Shown here: positions 1 through 10,475 of the stretch, piece after piece
Numbering within the stretch: the first letter of the stretch is position 1
How the letters are laid out: every line of letters begins with the position of its first letter
Origin: Eutypa lata
Taxonomy: Eukaryota > Ascomycota > Sordariomycetes > Xylariales > Diatrypaceae
Assembly: GCA_022661535.1 (NCBI GenBank)
Contig: JAKULF010000003.1
Span: forward strand, 2,976,001 to 3,040,000
Length of the DNA: 64,000 bases
Reading direction: 5' to 3'
Position numbers and translations under genes: made by a program
The notes under the pieces: model-generated
Told to the model about the DNA's origin: nothing
Databases searched by the model: none
The model's input: the letters and a program-made list of their open reading frames with translations, nothing else

Positions 1-827
1 AGCAGCTCAAGCTCATGTCCGGTTGAAGCTATTCATTGGAAACCTAACTACAGATGTAGTTGTTCCCGGCGTGATATATAGGGTTAGACACCCAGCAGCT
101 CAATCAGGCCCTCATATGAAATCGAAGACGACTTCGAATTGCTCTGAGAGTTTGGCAGCTTGCAGCTGCTAAGTCGAGTAGACAACTATCAACAAAACAT
201 GTACAGGAGACCCCCCTAACTGGTGTCAGTACCGCATAGAAACGGCTTGTTCTTGGATTGGAACGGGAGCTGGGGGGAAATCTATTACACAGGGGGCACG
301 GAAGGATACCCAGAAATTCGCGTGCTAGTTTAGGTACCTATGCGAATCGAGCGTTGATTTTTTAAATATACATTGTGAAAGCGTTTCCCACAATGTTAGT
401 GATAAATTTTCTCGACGTCCTTGCGTTGATAGACAGACGTACGTGTAATTACGTTGGTCATTGGCTCAATACCTCTGCGTAGTATGTAGCATTTCCTTTT
501 TATTGTGTTAGGTACATTTTCCCCGACATCTTATAGTACAAAGGTAGCAGCGTGGTGGAATGCCCCTATTTCGGGGACCGATCTCTAGAGCCCTTCACCT
601 CTTCTGCCTCTATGCATAGCGTACATGGTATAGACTAAGTTCCAGGCTCCCACAGCCGTACCAGGTCCAGAGTCTACATAGGGACGCAACCGATTGTATA
701 TATGTATGTACACACGGCCACCATAACCATAACCCCTCTTCCAAGCAAGTAAGCAAGCCAGCCAGAGTATAGATATGCACACACACACGCATATACATAT
801 ACATATAACTGTAGACGACCTATCACC
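1..827. other. intergenic, no gene seen
   Basis: No open frame here joins to anything recognisable. The stretch lies downstream of the mL54 gene. It holds a short (CA)n run near 779-790 next to a TATACATATACATATA tract, and otherwise unremarkable sequence. Confidence 0.6.
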
Positions 828-1663
828 TCACATACTCTTAAGGTAATTGCTTTCCTTGATACTGGCCTTCCGCTCGCGCCGCATCGCGCGCCGGAGCTCC
901 TCGCGCGCCGCCGCCGCCGCCACCGCCCCCTCGGCCGTCCCGTCCTCGTTCCCGGGCAGATTGACGCTCTGGTGCGGCAGCGGGATCTTGGGCGCCAGCG
1001 CCTCGATGTTGCCCTCGGCCAGCAGCTGCGCCTCCAGCGTCCGCTGCCGCTTCGCTGCTAGCTTTCGTTGTTTCTTCGACTTGGCTATTTTTGGGGGGTT
1101 TTCAGGTTAGCGGTTAGGTTTCTTATTCTCCATCCCTTCCCCTCTTCTCTTCTCTTCTCTTATTTCCTCTTATAACGAGAATAAAGAAAGAAAGAAGGGG
1201 GGGGAGAAAGGAAGAACTCACAGAACTCGTCCCCAGCATCATCCGCGGCCTCCTCGTCCGCCCTCTTCTGCACGTCCATGCACCGCCAGAGCCAGGACGG
1301 GTAGGCGTTGTCGGCCAGCGCGACGGGGTCCGTCCGGTTCTTGAAGTAGTTCAGGCCCATCAGGACGGTGCCCTCGGTGCAAGACGACAACTGAGTTGCC
1401 CCCGCCGCCGCTGCCGCATTGCTATCTGCTGTCGGTGGTGATGTTGCTAGCGGGGTGCTGAGCGTGGGAGGATCGCTGCTGTCGGGTGGAGAGGGAGCCG
1501 GCGACGAAGATCGCGCCCGGGTCGTCTGGGAGAACGGTCTAGTAGTAGTAATTGTAAGACGGACAGCGGTGGTCGTCGTCGTGCGGATTGTTGGTTGCAA
1601 GATCGAGGGAGATTCGCGGGCGATGAGCGCCGACGCCCGGTATAGACACCGCCGGCAGATCAT
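828..1663 (-). CDS. MRPL37: mitochondrial large ribosomal subunit protein mL54 (MRPL37 family)
   Basis: Two exons join in phase: 1222-1663 and 828-1084, giving about 232 residues. The donor is GTGAGT and the acceptor TAG. The N-terminus (starting MICRRCLYRA) is rich in Arg, Ser and Thr with few acidic residues and reads as a mitochondrial presequence. It is followed by a long Ser/Pro/Ala linker. The conserved family core follows: a CxxGTVLMGLNYFKN segment, then a Pro-Val-Ala-Leu stretch ending in a YPSWLWR-like motif. Exon 2 supplies the basic helix (SKSKKQRKLAAKRQRT) and the conserved tail ending KESNYLKSM. The longer frame upstream of 1663 has another ATG at 1819, but the presequence-like start at 1663 fits the family. 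Expected to act in the mitoribosome large subunit. Family assignment is from remembered motifs. Confidence 0.88.
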
Positions 1664-2266
1664 GGCTGGCTGTCTGTGGTATCTTATCTTGTTTGCTAAG
1701 AGGTGCGTGCAATTGGGCTGAGAAACTTCTTGCTCTACTTTGGCTCTTTGATATAGAATTTTGGTGTTGAAGCTCTCTTCTACAATAGCTATCTTCACTT
1801 TGTCGAAGGCGCTAGTCAACGCACGCAGGCCTCGAAATTTTGTTTAATTGGCAGCGGGCGGGACCCGGTCGGACTTTTTTGGGCGCAAAATACCGATGCT
1901 CGCCCGCGCTACTTATACCCTAGGAAAGCCATGGTAGCTAACTCGGGTAGAGAGCACTACTGTACGTACTTAGGTGTAATACTAAGTATAAGTGAAGCAT
2001 ATGAAATACATAAATAAACACATGAATATATGGGAATAATTTGTTTTGCTTTTGGGGTAATTGACATGATCAACCCTTTGGATATGTACAATGTGGATAG
2101 ATACACATCATGCCAAATTGACTGGTGGCTTTTCACGTGAGCCTGGGTGTCATGAGAGCCCTCTTCTCTTCATTCCGTACTGGTGCATATCAGCTAATAC
2201 ACCGGAAATGGTTGACGTCCTAAAGACTTCCTAACGACACTATGACCGAGTCTATAGACTCTTTCC
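1664..2266. other. intergenic, no gene seen
   Basis: Contains the upstream region of the mL54 gene and the 3' side of the complex I subunit gene. No additional coding frame or RNA gene was recognised. Confidence 0.6.
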
Positions 2267-2713
2267 TCACTTCTTCGTGACGTAGTTCTGCTGCTCAAAT
2301 AGGTAGCCCCGTATACGGTGATCCTTAAGCATCTGAAGGTATTTCTCTGTACAACTATAAGTCAGCATATGTTCCAAGGAGGAAAGGCGCCTTCCCTAGT
2401 AGTTCAAGGCCTCTACATAGTTCCTAGAGTGCTAGCTTCCCGCGAAACACCGATTGTGAGCTGCAGTCGTTGCTTATATTGACTAACCTCGTAAAGGACC
2501 GCACTTCTCTAAGTGGTTGACGCCCTCTCGGTAGTAGCATTTCGACAGCTCCTCTCGCACCAGTCTTCCCATCATGACCTGCACCCACTGCTCTCGGATG
2601 ACGGCATCCTGCGCCTGCTTCAATCGCTTGTTATCCTCGTAGTCGACGCCGTCGAAGGTCGGCGGAACCGTTGGCTTCTTGGCCAGGAATGCTTCGGACT
2701 CGGGAGTGGGCAT
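2267..2713 (-). CDS. NADH:ubiquinone oxidoreductase (complex I) small subunit, NDUFB10/12 kDa type
   Basis: Exons 2488-2713 and 2267-2346 (donor GTTAGT, acceptor ACAG) give 101 residues, the usual size of the fungal 12 kDa complex I subunit. The N-terminus starts MPTPESEAFLAKKPTVPP, followed by DGVDYEDNKRLKQAQDAVIREQW, a charged helix, and a Cys pair (K-C-Y-Y-R-E-G then E-K-C-G) as in the PDSW/NDUFB10 family. The splice joins KCGPLR to EKYLQMLKDHR in frame and the protein ends in NYVTKK. The product is an accessory subunit of the mitochondrial respiratory complex I membrane arm. No presequence is visible, as is usual for this subunit. The assignment rests on overall motif order and length. 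Confidence 0.85.
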
Positions 2714-3346
2714 CGTGGCTATCGGAGGTCAAGGGTTTCTCGTAGACAAGCGGAGTAAGAGTTTAGAATAGTGTTGAGCCGGCTGGCGTTGCGCTGTTTT
2801 GGAGGATAGGAACGCCCGTAGACTCGTGGTAAGCTCAATGGATATCCGGCCAGTGAGCTTGAACCAATTCGATATCAAAACGTTAAGAGTTGATGCCTCA
2901 GGCACCAGGACAGCTTTAGTTACATAAATGTAGCTGCGTATGAATGTGGTCTGTGCACTAAATATGTACCCACTCTAGTTAGACGGAACTTTCGAACTCG
3001 GCACGGGCCAGTCTCAAATTCAAATCTCTGCCAAGCGACGATAACCTGGAGCGGTCCGTGATAACTATCGATAAGAAGATAAGATAATCAATTACTACTA
3101 GCTATTCACCGCTTTCTAAATATCCACCAGCCCCCACCGGCAGTTTAAAACATTTTTCAGGGTCCCATCTAAATTTTCTCTCCAAGAGCTCCAGGTCCAG
3201 CCACGCCCATTAAATACAGAACCTCCTGCAACAAATTTCTTTTTCACATCCTGATTTGTTCCTCTACACTCTCGTCCCTTCACATTACATCCTATTATTA
3301 TATCTTTTCAGATCATAATTATTTACATCGTAATACCTTAATTACA
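2714..3346. promoter_or_regulatory. shared intergenic region between divergent genes
   Basis: The complex I subunit gene reads left and the nucleolin-like gene reads right from this 633-bp gap, so it must contain both promoters. The part nearest the nucleolin start is pyrimidine-rich (for example TTTCTTTTTCACATCC and CTCTACACTCTCGTCCCTTCACATT), typical of a highly expressed fungal 5' leader. No specific factor site can be assigned. Confidence 0.5.
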
Positions 3347-4969
3347 ATGGGCAAAGTCAAGCAAGCAAATGGCAAAGCCGAAAAGGCTGCCAAGTCTCTT
3401 TCCGTCAAGAATGCCGGCGTTACGAAGGCTAGCGATACCCCCAAGGCTAAGTCTAAGAAGATAGCCAAGGATGTCGCATTGAAGGCCTCTACCAACGGCA
3501 AGGAGAAATCATCTAAGAAGTCGAAGAAGGTTGAGACCGAATCTGAGTCGGAATCAGACTCTGATGCCTCCGACGATTCCGAGTCCGACGCCGAGGATTC
3601 TGATGACTCAGATGACTCTGATTCTTCCGAGTCTGAGGCCGACAAGAAGAATAAGGTTACCCCCAAGGCTAATGGCAGTGCTGCCAAACCCGCTGCCAAA
3701 CCTGCTGCTGTTAACGGCAAGGCGAAGGCGAAGGCTGTCGACTCTGACTCTGATTCATCCGACTCTTCTGACGAGGAAGAGGATGATGATGATAGCGATG
3801 ACAGCGACGACAGCGAGGGTGCTGCCACTACCAAGGCCAAGCCTGTTGTCGCCACCAAGGAGAAGGCTAAGGCCAAAGCAGAGGTAAGCTTTCTATTTCA
3901 TGCTACCCCAGGGGTTATGAGATGATGCTAACGGACCGCACAGTCATCCGACAAGGACTCTGATGATTCCGACGATTCTGAAGAGGATTCTGACGACTCC
4001 GACTCCTCCGAATCCGAGGATGTGAAGAAGCCCGAGGCGAAGTCAGAGCCTTCTAAGAAGCGCAAGGCTGATGAGGAAGTCGAGACATCTCTCAAGAAGA
4101 CTAAGACCGAAGCATCGGAAGACGAGTTTACCGTCCTGTTCGTTGGAAACCTTGGCTGGGGCATTGATGACAACTTGCTCTACGATGCATTCAAGGACTG
4201 TGAGGGTCTCAGCAACGCCCGTGTTGTCACCGACAAGGCTATGCAGCGGTCGCGTGGATTTGGTTATGTCGACTTCGACACCCAAGAGAACGCCCAGGCC
4301 GCTTTGGACAAGATGAACGGCTTCGAGCTTGAGGGCCGTGGCATGAGACTTGACCCTTCCAAGCCTCGCCCTGCCGAGGATGCTACTCCAGGTGCTCGTG
4401 CCAATGATCGAGCTAAGCAGCATGGCGACTCTGTCAGCCCCGAGAGCGATACTTTGTTCGTCGGAAACTTGCCCTTTGATGCCGACGAGGAGATGGTGTC
4501 GGAATTCTTCGGTGAAGTCAGCGAAGTCAAGAGTCTTCGACTCCCCACCGACCAGTGAGTATCCCAGTTCCACTTTCAATAAGTACATAAACTAACATGG
4601 CTCAAAAGGGAATCTGGACAGCGCAAGGGCTTTGGTTACGTAACCTTCAGCTCGGTTGAAGATGCCAAGACTGTTTTCGAAGCCAAGAACGGCGGATACA
4701 TTGGACAGGGTCGGGGCGCGCGTGCCGTGCGTCTTGACTACGCAAGTCAGAAGCCGCCTCGTGAGGGTGGCTTCGGAGGCGGCCGAGGTGGTGGCGGCCG
4801 TGGCGGTGGCCGTGGTGGTGGCGGCTTCGGCGGCGGCCGTGGTGGTGGTGGCGGTTTCGGCGGCGGCCGTGGTGGCGGCCGAGGTGGTGGTCGAGGCGGC
4901 CGCGGTGGCTTTGGCAGCTCAGGCCGAGGAGGCTCTCGAGGGTTCGAGGGAAAGAAGATCACTTTCTAA
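3347..4969 (+). CDS. nucleolin-like RNA-binding protein (Gar2/Nsr1 family)
   Basis: Exons 3347-3883, 3944-4554 and 4609-4969 join in phase (donors GTAAGC and GTGAGT), giving about 502 residues. The order is classical for nucleolin: a Lys/Ala-rich N-terminus, alternating acidic Ser/Asp/Glu tracts separated by basic stretches, two RRM domains, and a C-terminal Gly/Arg-rich tail. RRM1 carries TVLFVGNLGWG (RNP2) and RSRGFGYVDF (RNP1). RRM2 carries TLFVGNLPF and KGFGYVTF, and the second intron falls inside RRM2. The tail consists of GGGRGG/GGFGG repeats and ends KKITF. The expected role is nucleolar pre-rRNA processing. The acidic tracts are probable CK2 targets. Long antisense frames across the acidic region are composition artefacts. 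Confidence 0.92.
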
Positions 4970-5002
4970 ATGAAAAGTGATGCAGCCGCACATGGTGACT
5001 AC

Positions 5003-5366
5003 TGAGGGCTCTTCTGATACGCGACGGTTGGCTTTGTGGGTTGTCGGCTTCCAAAAACTAATAACTCTGAATAGGAGTTGTGGGCTTTGCGAGGGCTAAG
5101 CTTCTTTTGAAGCTGTGATACACCTGTGGACTTCATCTGAGGGTTTTACTTATATTGTGATCCTGAGGGCTGAGGGCTTTACTACACCAGAAAACGTGTT
5201 CATCTGAGGGCTCATCATCGCGTATTTCGCGTTAGATGGTATAACTCCATTTTGTCGGCTTTTCCTCTGAGGGTTCTGAGGGCTTCTAGTCTTATGCTCA
5301 TCCCGAGCATTGTGGAGTGGGTTACACTTCACTTACTATGAGGGCTTTATGACGGCGTTCGAGGGT
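5003..5366 (+). repeat. array of GAGGG(C/T)T motifs downstream of the nucleolin-like gene
   Basis: About ten copies of a short motif, mostly CTGAGGGCT or CTGAGGGTT, lie on the same strand within about 365 bp just after the nucleolin stop codon, near 5003, 5091, 5139, 5164, 5170, 5205, 5268, 5276, 5339 and 5359. Two pairs are almost back to back. Spacing is irregular, so this is a motif cluster rather than a tandem repeat. The position suggests the 3' UTR or a downstream non-coding RNA. Several copies follow GTGAT-like sequences, which recalls C and D boxes of snoRNAs, but no terminal stem of the right length was found. Confidence 0.6.
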
Positions 5367-5369
5367 TTC

Positions 5370-6350
5370 CAAAAAGTTTACGGCTCCTGCTCTTTCCCCG
5401 CAGGTTGCATTCTAACGACTGATTTCCAATACTTTTCGAGTTCACTACACATGTTGTTTCCAGGCCTCGGTGAGTATATCCTTGTATTGTGTCCCTTGCG
5501 GTGCCTGCTAGGTTTATAGATTAGTTTTCCGTTAGTTGTCGTTATGCGACTATGCTCTTCACGTTAAATAATGCGGACGGTAATGATTTTATTGGTCTTC
5601 AATGACACATCCCTAAATAATACGATAAGCTCATTTCACAAAAATTCATATGTTGATAAGTTTGAAGTCTTAACTACCTAGTGAAGGAAGCTTGCATGTT
5701 AGTATTCTCCCAGCTACTTTTAGTATTATTAACCCCTCAGGGCTGCGGTTTATCTACAGAGTATGCGGTAAGGCTTAAAGAGAAACGTATGAATTAAACA
5801 GTGAGTAGATATCGCACTTAAAGATATACACTCTTCAGGGGCGCACAGGTGTGTGATTCACCGTTGGCGCTTGCTAAAAATAAACGAAGTTTGCTTCGTT
5901 ATGGATCACAACACACCTAACTAGGGTTCTGATGACATCGCCTTATACAACATCTGGATAGTTTTCCTGGTCTGAATCACATGGTCGTATCCGAGCAACG
6001 TAGACATAGCTGTTGATTAATGATGATATTCTTGAAAGGGGTTGTTATATTGTGGATCACTCACTACGTCCATTGAGCAACCGAAGTGCATGAATCACCA
6101 TGGCTTGCTTGTCCTTGCCTGTAGTTATAAAAGCAGCAGAAAATGATCATTATTGACTTCAGAGCTTCGAAAGCTTCTTGTTAACTCTAGTTAACCAAGG
6201 CATTCCTTAACTATCACAGCAACTCTCATCAGCACCACTACAACCAACCACTACCACTCTTGCTCCCGTTATTACTAACGCCACCAGTACTTACCCCACA
6301 ACAACAATATCAGTACTATAATCTCGCGATATAACCAAACGAGACCGAAG
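5370..6350. other. intergenic, no gene seen
   Basis: No supported gene. A small perfect hairpin (AACGAAG-TTTG-CTTCGTT) lies near 5883-5901. The segment from about 6230 to 6310 is rich in CACCA/CAACCA repeats and probably forms the leader of the following gene. Confidence 0.5.
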
Positions 6351-7588
6351 ATGGCGGAACCGAAGTTGACAGTGGGCGTGGAGTTCGAGTTCATGATCGA
6401 CCTGACCAAGCTCCTTGCCATGAGCCAGGAAGAGAAAGATGAGCTCAAGATCTTCAAAAGTCCGAAGAGGGGGATGGTCCTTGAGGCAGGCAAGTTTGTC
6501 CGAGACCGACTCGAGCAGGCCGGCGGTAAGTAAACCCTTGAAGTTATTTTTACTCACATATCCAGTGTTCCCTTAGGAGCGACTCTTCTCCCTATTTCCC
6601 CCCTTCCACCTGGTGTGGAGGTATCCTTCCTGCGAGAATATGGCGAGAAACTTTCAAGTCATTATCACTAGATTCTAAATAATATAGACGGAGAAGAGCA
6701 AAGTGAAGCAAAACGACTAACACTAGACGTGAACACCCACCCACCAGTCCACCCCATCGCGCTATCCAACAAGCTCGCCAACCGCCTCGCCGCAGTGGAC
6801 GAGAGCGAGCGGAAGTGCACCACGTGGATCGTCAAGCAGGAAACGTCGGTCTTCTACGACGCTGACTCCGAGAACAGGGCCTAGTACGCCGGACTGGAGG
6901 TTGCGTCGCGGATCTTGCCGGCTACTACTACCACCACCACTACCACTGTTGACGATGCGGAAATAGAAGGAGAAGGAGCGGGGTTCGATGAGATCGCCCT
7001 GGCGGCCCGCGCCATCCGCGAGCTTGAGCACGTCGGCTTCAACGGGACCTGCGCCTTCCAGGTCCACGTCGGTCAGGGGACCGCCGGCTTTGGGCTGCTG
7101 CCGCTGCAGAAGCTCGCTTCGCTGCTTTGGCTCGGTGGTGAGCGCCTCTGTAAGTACCTGATTCAGTAAACTTGTGCGGTGGATATTTTTTGCCTACTGT
7201 CTCTATATAATTACATACTTGCATAGTATATATCTAGATAGTTTTGAGGATTTTAAGTTAAAGGCATAAAGATGCTTGCTTATTTTGGAACTACCCCTTT
7301 TCTTATTCCCCTCCCCCTTCCTCTTCCCTACATGCACATATGCATATATACATAGCCTTGCTATAGAAAAACATACTAGTAAAGAAGAAAAAGAAGAAGA
7401 AAAATCACTAACGCCAGAGGATAAACGCAGTACACGCGATCCACCCAGCCCACCGCCGCACCACCAACAGCTGGTGTCGCCCTAACACAGTCAGAAGCCG
7501 GCTTGCGCAATACGTCGAGCTAAACTGCGATGAAATCGAGGACCGAGCGGGCATCCCCGGACGGCCATGGTTGGAGCAATGCGGCTTC

Positions 7589-7627
<39 letters not shown>
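7589..7627 (+). repeat. (GAT)13 microsatellite inside exon 3 of the amidoligase-like gene
   Basis: Thirteen perfect GAT units encode an uninterrupted Asp run in the amidoligase-like reading frame. Because the unit is three bases long, changes in copy number keep the frame. Confidence 0.9.
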
Positions 7628-7969
7628 ACTGCCACTACTCTCCCGGCCTTCGTCACCAACGACATCAAGACGCAGGTACGTTTTAGGCATTTTAGAGCCA
7701 GCCAGCCGGCCAGCCCCCTTACTCATCCCCCCATCCCATAAGGTACTAAGAGACATCACAATACAATTTTACTGACTTTCGAACGCTTGCCTGCCTACTA
7801 CGTAAACCAGGTCGGCTATATCTGGAAGGCAACCTCGGCCGCCGAGCTCATCGACTGGCTGACGTCGGCGGCAGGTGACTGCGCCTACTTCCCGTCCGAC
7901 GACCCCGGCTGCCGGCGCACCGTCGAGTTCCGCGAAGGTGATGGCGCGCTCCTCTTCCTCGGTGGTGAC

Positions 7970-8037
7970 AGTGATGGTGGTGATGGTGGTGATGGTGATG
8001 ATGGTGATGATGGTGATGGCGGTGATGGCGGTGACGA
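7970..8037 (+). repeat. GGTGAT-type coding microsatellite
   Basis: An imperfect run of GGTGATGGTGATGATGGT units encodes alternating Gly and Asp in exon 4 of the amidoligase-like gene. It falls between the LLFLGG segment and the C-terminal AWAKAAVGIMAWA helix and looks like a tolerated loop expansion. Confidence 0.8.
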
Positions 8038-8296
8038 CAGTTGCGACTATCCCGTCGCGTGGGCCAAGGCCGCCGTCGGCATTATGGCATGGGCTGTGCG
8101 GGCGGATTTGGATGCGTTTGGGGAGACGGTGCGGGAGGTCATGGCTGCTGCTGCTGCTGAGGATGAGGATGAAGGTAGAGGTGAGGGTGGTAGTGAGCAG
8201 CAACAGCAGCAGCAGGTTGGGAGACTGCTTCGGAGTGTTGGGGTTCCTGAGGATGCGGTTAGGGTCTTGGAGGTGAGAGCGAAGAGGTTATCGTGA

Positions 8297-10475
8297 TTTA
8301 TTGATAGATAGAAACCCAACCTTAGATGCTGAGGCCTGGATGCGAAGGGGGTGGTGTGGTTTACTTCATTTAGGGGAAGCCGTAGGTTTACATTGCCTAT
8401 TCTACTTGTTAGGTACCTACCTAGAACTAATGATATAGCACACCACATTTAGCTAGTAGAGATGTTCAGAGGCCAAGTCTAGAAGAGACTTAATCCTAAT
8501 GGATAGCCCGACAACACAGAAAGGGATAGGCAGCGATGGTTATAATACCCATCTTATTTGTTATATATGTAGATTGGTAGTAATACCTCCTATTTCTAGA
8601 ATTTGATAATGTTTGGACTATCCATTATCAAACCAATACAAAGGCTTAACATATAGTTGGTTACTTGTTTGCACCTAAGCATCGATAGAATGAAATGTCT
8701 TAAATTCTTACGTGATATTGAGGCTAATGGGGCAATGTTTCTAGCTCTGTCCGGCATTTGTATACTACCTAGCCAGTACCAAATATTCCTCACGAGTAAT
8801 ATAAAGTCACAGGCCCCTTCTAGGGCAGCAGCGTCAGCCTACTGGTTTTATACGTAGAAGGTGGCGGTGGTCATAAACCTAGACTGAAGGCTGGAATATT
8901 CAATGTCTGACACCAGCGCAAACCTCGTGACCATTCCCGCGGATCAAGTGAGACGGGATGAGGTCACGATGAATGTGACAGGCAGACAGGGCATATCTCA
9001 ACTGCCTCATTCACTAATTAACCAGGTAACTAGCGTTCGGGGTGATATACTAAGCCACGTGATAAGACCTTTCTCGATAAGGCAGATGCGCTGCTATTCC
9101 GGGGTCGTTATTACCAAATAGATTATCCATTCCCCTCATGCCATTTGAAGGTATAACATCTACTTCTAGGTAGTTAGACGGCTCGGATTCGTACGAGTGT
9201 GTGGAACTTTATAATGCTTTTTATTGTTATTGATAGGTACATAGGTATCGTAAAAGAACATGCATAAAACCGGACTGTTAAGTAACGCTAAAGGTATGAC
9301 CCGACCCCCTGTGGCATTTCGTCATTGGTGGGTGTGTGGGCTCTCATGTGTGCATTGCAGCATTCCAACTTCAATGTTCGTATAATACATACATAGCCCC
9401 GAGCTTGACCATCTACACACATGCATATGCCATTCAACCGACACCCATAGTTACAAGTTAACAAAATAGGTAGACAAGGCAGTCTGGCACCTGGCCCACT
9501 ACACCTCATCTCATAGTGGTCAGAGAGAGCAGGAAAGACCCCTCACGTTTGCGCGTTCAGCATGATAGCATAATATACATAGTTAGGCTCCCTGTTAATT
9601 ATTGCGACTGTATGTATAATATGTCGTATGTAGGTACCTAATCCATGCATGTTTCACTAATTCTTGGGAGTTCCGAGACAGACGAGGGAAACAAAGACGA
9701 CAAAGACGGCCGATACCTCTGCTTTTAGCGTATTAAGTCCGCCTATTGCTACCTAACACACTGGACTCCTCAAGTCAACGTACATATTGGACAATCAGAC
9801 ATAAAACATGCTCATTACTCACTTGCTCATGCCACTGATGACCACATTGCCCTACAATATCAGCACATTCACCCACCACCATCAATCGTTTTAAGGGTCT
9901 TCTGGCTTGTCCCTGAACATCCCATATTATCATCACCTCATTTGTGTAGTTCTCCTGGTCGTATTCGGATTAGGAGATGACCTCCGTTCCAGTCGTTTTT
10001 CTACATACATACATATTCAGTTCTCCCCAAATTTAAACTTCCGGTGGTCAACTCTCTCTCTACTACATAGGTGATAGTGTGGTTACGAACTTCATACGAC
10101 CTATACACCCCCGCCAGATACATAGACTAGGCATTAGGTAGTTGTAAACTAGTCGTCGATTAGCTTGCCCATTTAGGCTCGAGAGATCGGCGGGTCGCGC
10201 GCGGGGGTCCTGCTGCTGTCCTGTCCACTGGACTTAAAGAAGCGGCCCCCAGTTAATCGCCGGTGCTCGGTGAGAACTGGGCCCTCCCTGCCTCTCCCTT
10301 GGAACCGCATGCGCGTCTCTCTCCTTCAGACAAGCCTGACAGCCTGCTAAATTATTTATTTTATTTTATTATATCTCTGTTTCCCCCTAACTAGTTAATT
10401 TCTTTTCTTCTCGTTTTACTTGTAGTAAAACGGGCATCGCATCTCCGAACCGCGGATCGGGCAATCCTGACAGCC
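8297..10475. other. intergenic, no gene seen
   Basis: About 2.2 kb with only short, unsupported open frames on both strands. It contains scattered TAGGTAC/TACCTA tetranucleotide runs, ACATACATACAT near 10001 and a pyrimidine-rich leader-like segment from about 10310 to 10430 before the next gene. Confidence 0.55.

Larger units (their letters stand above)
6351..8296 (+). pseudogene. amidoligase-family gene with one in-frame stop
   Basis: Four exons join in consistent phase: 6351-6525, 6748-7149, 7431-7675 and 7811-8296. The start, LTVGVEFEFMI, is the signature opening of the fungal putative amidoligase family. Later pieces also fit: YAGLEVASRILPA, then FQVHVGQGTAGFGLLPLQKLASLLWL (the HVG segment), then LHAIHPAHRRTTNSWCRPN, and near the end RRTVEFREGDG. 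The frame is broken by a single TAG at 6882-6884, just before YAGLEVASR, where CAG (Gln) would be one C-to-T change away. Both sides of the stop keep normal coding character, so the lesion is recent, or a sequencing error, or read through. Asp- and Gly/Asp-coding microsatellites expand exons 3 and 4. The substrate of this family in fungi is not known to me. Confidence 0.7.

Noticed and set aside
3319..3876. 185-codon open frame antisense to the nucleolin-like gene
   Set aside because: It mirrors the Ser/Asp/Glu codon bias of the acidic tracts and gives a low-complexity Ser/Leu peptide with no family resemblance.
4970..5072. Box C/D snoRNA made of GTGATGC, CTGA, CTGATAC and CTGA
   Set aside because: Box order and length are roughly right but no terminal stem flanks the boxes, so it is reported only as a motif cluster.
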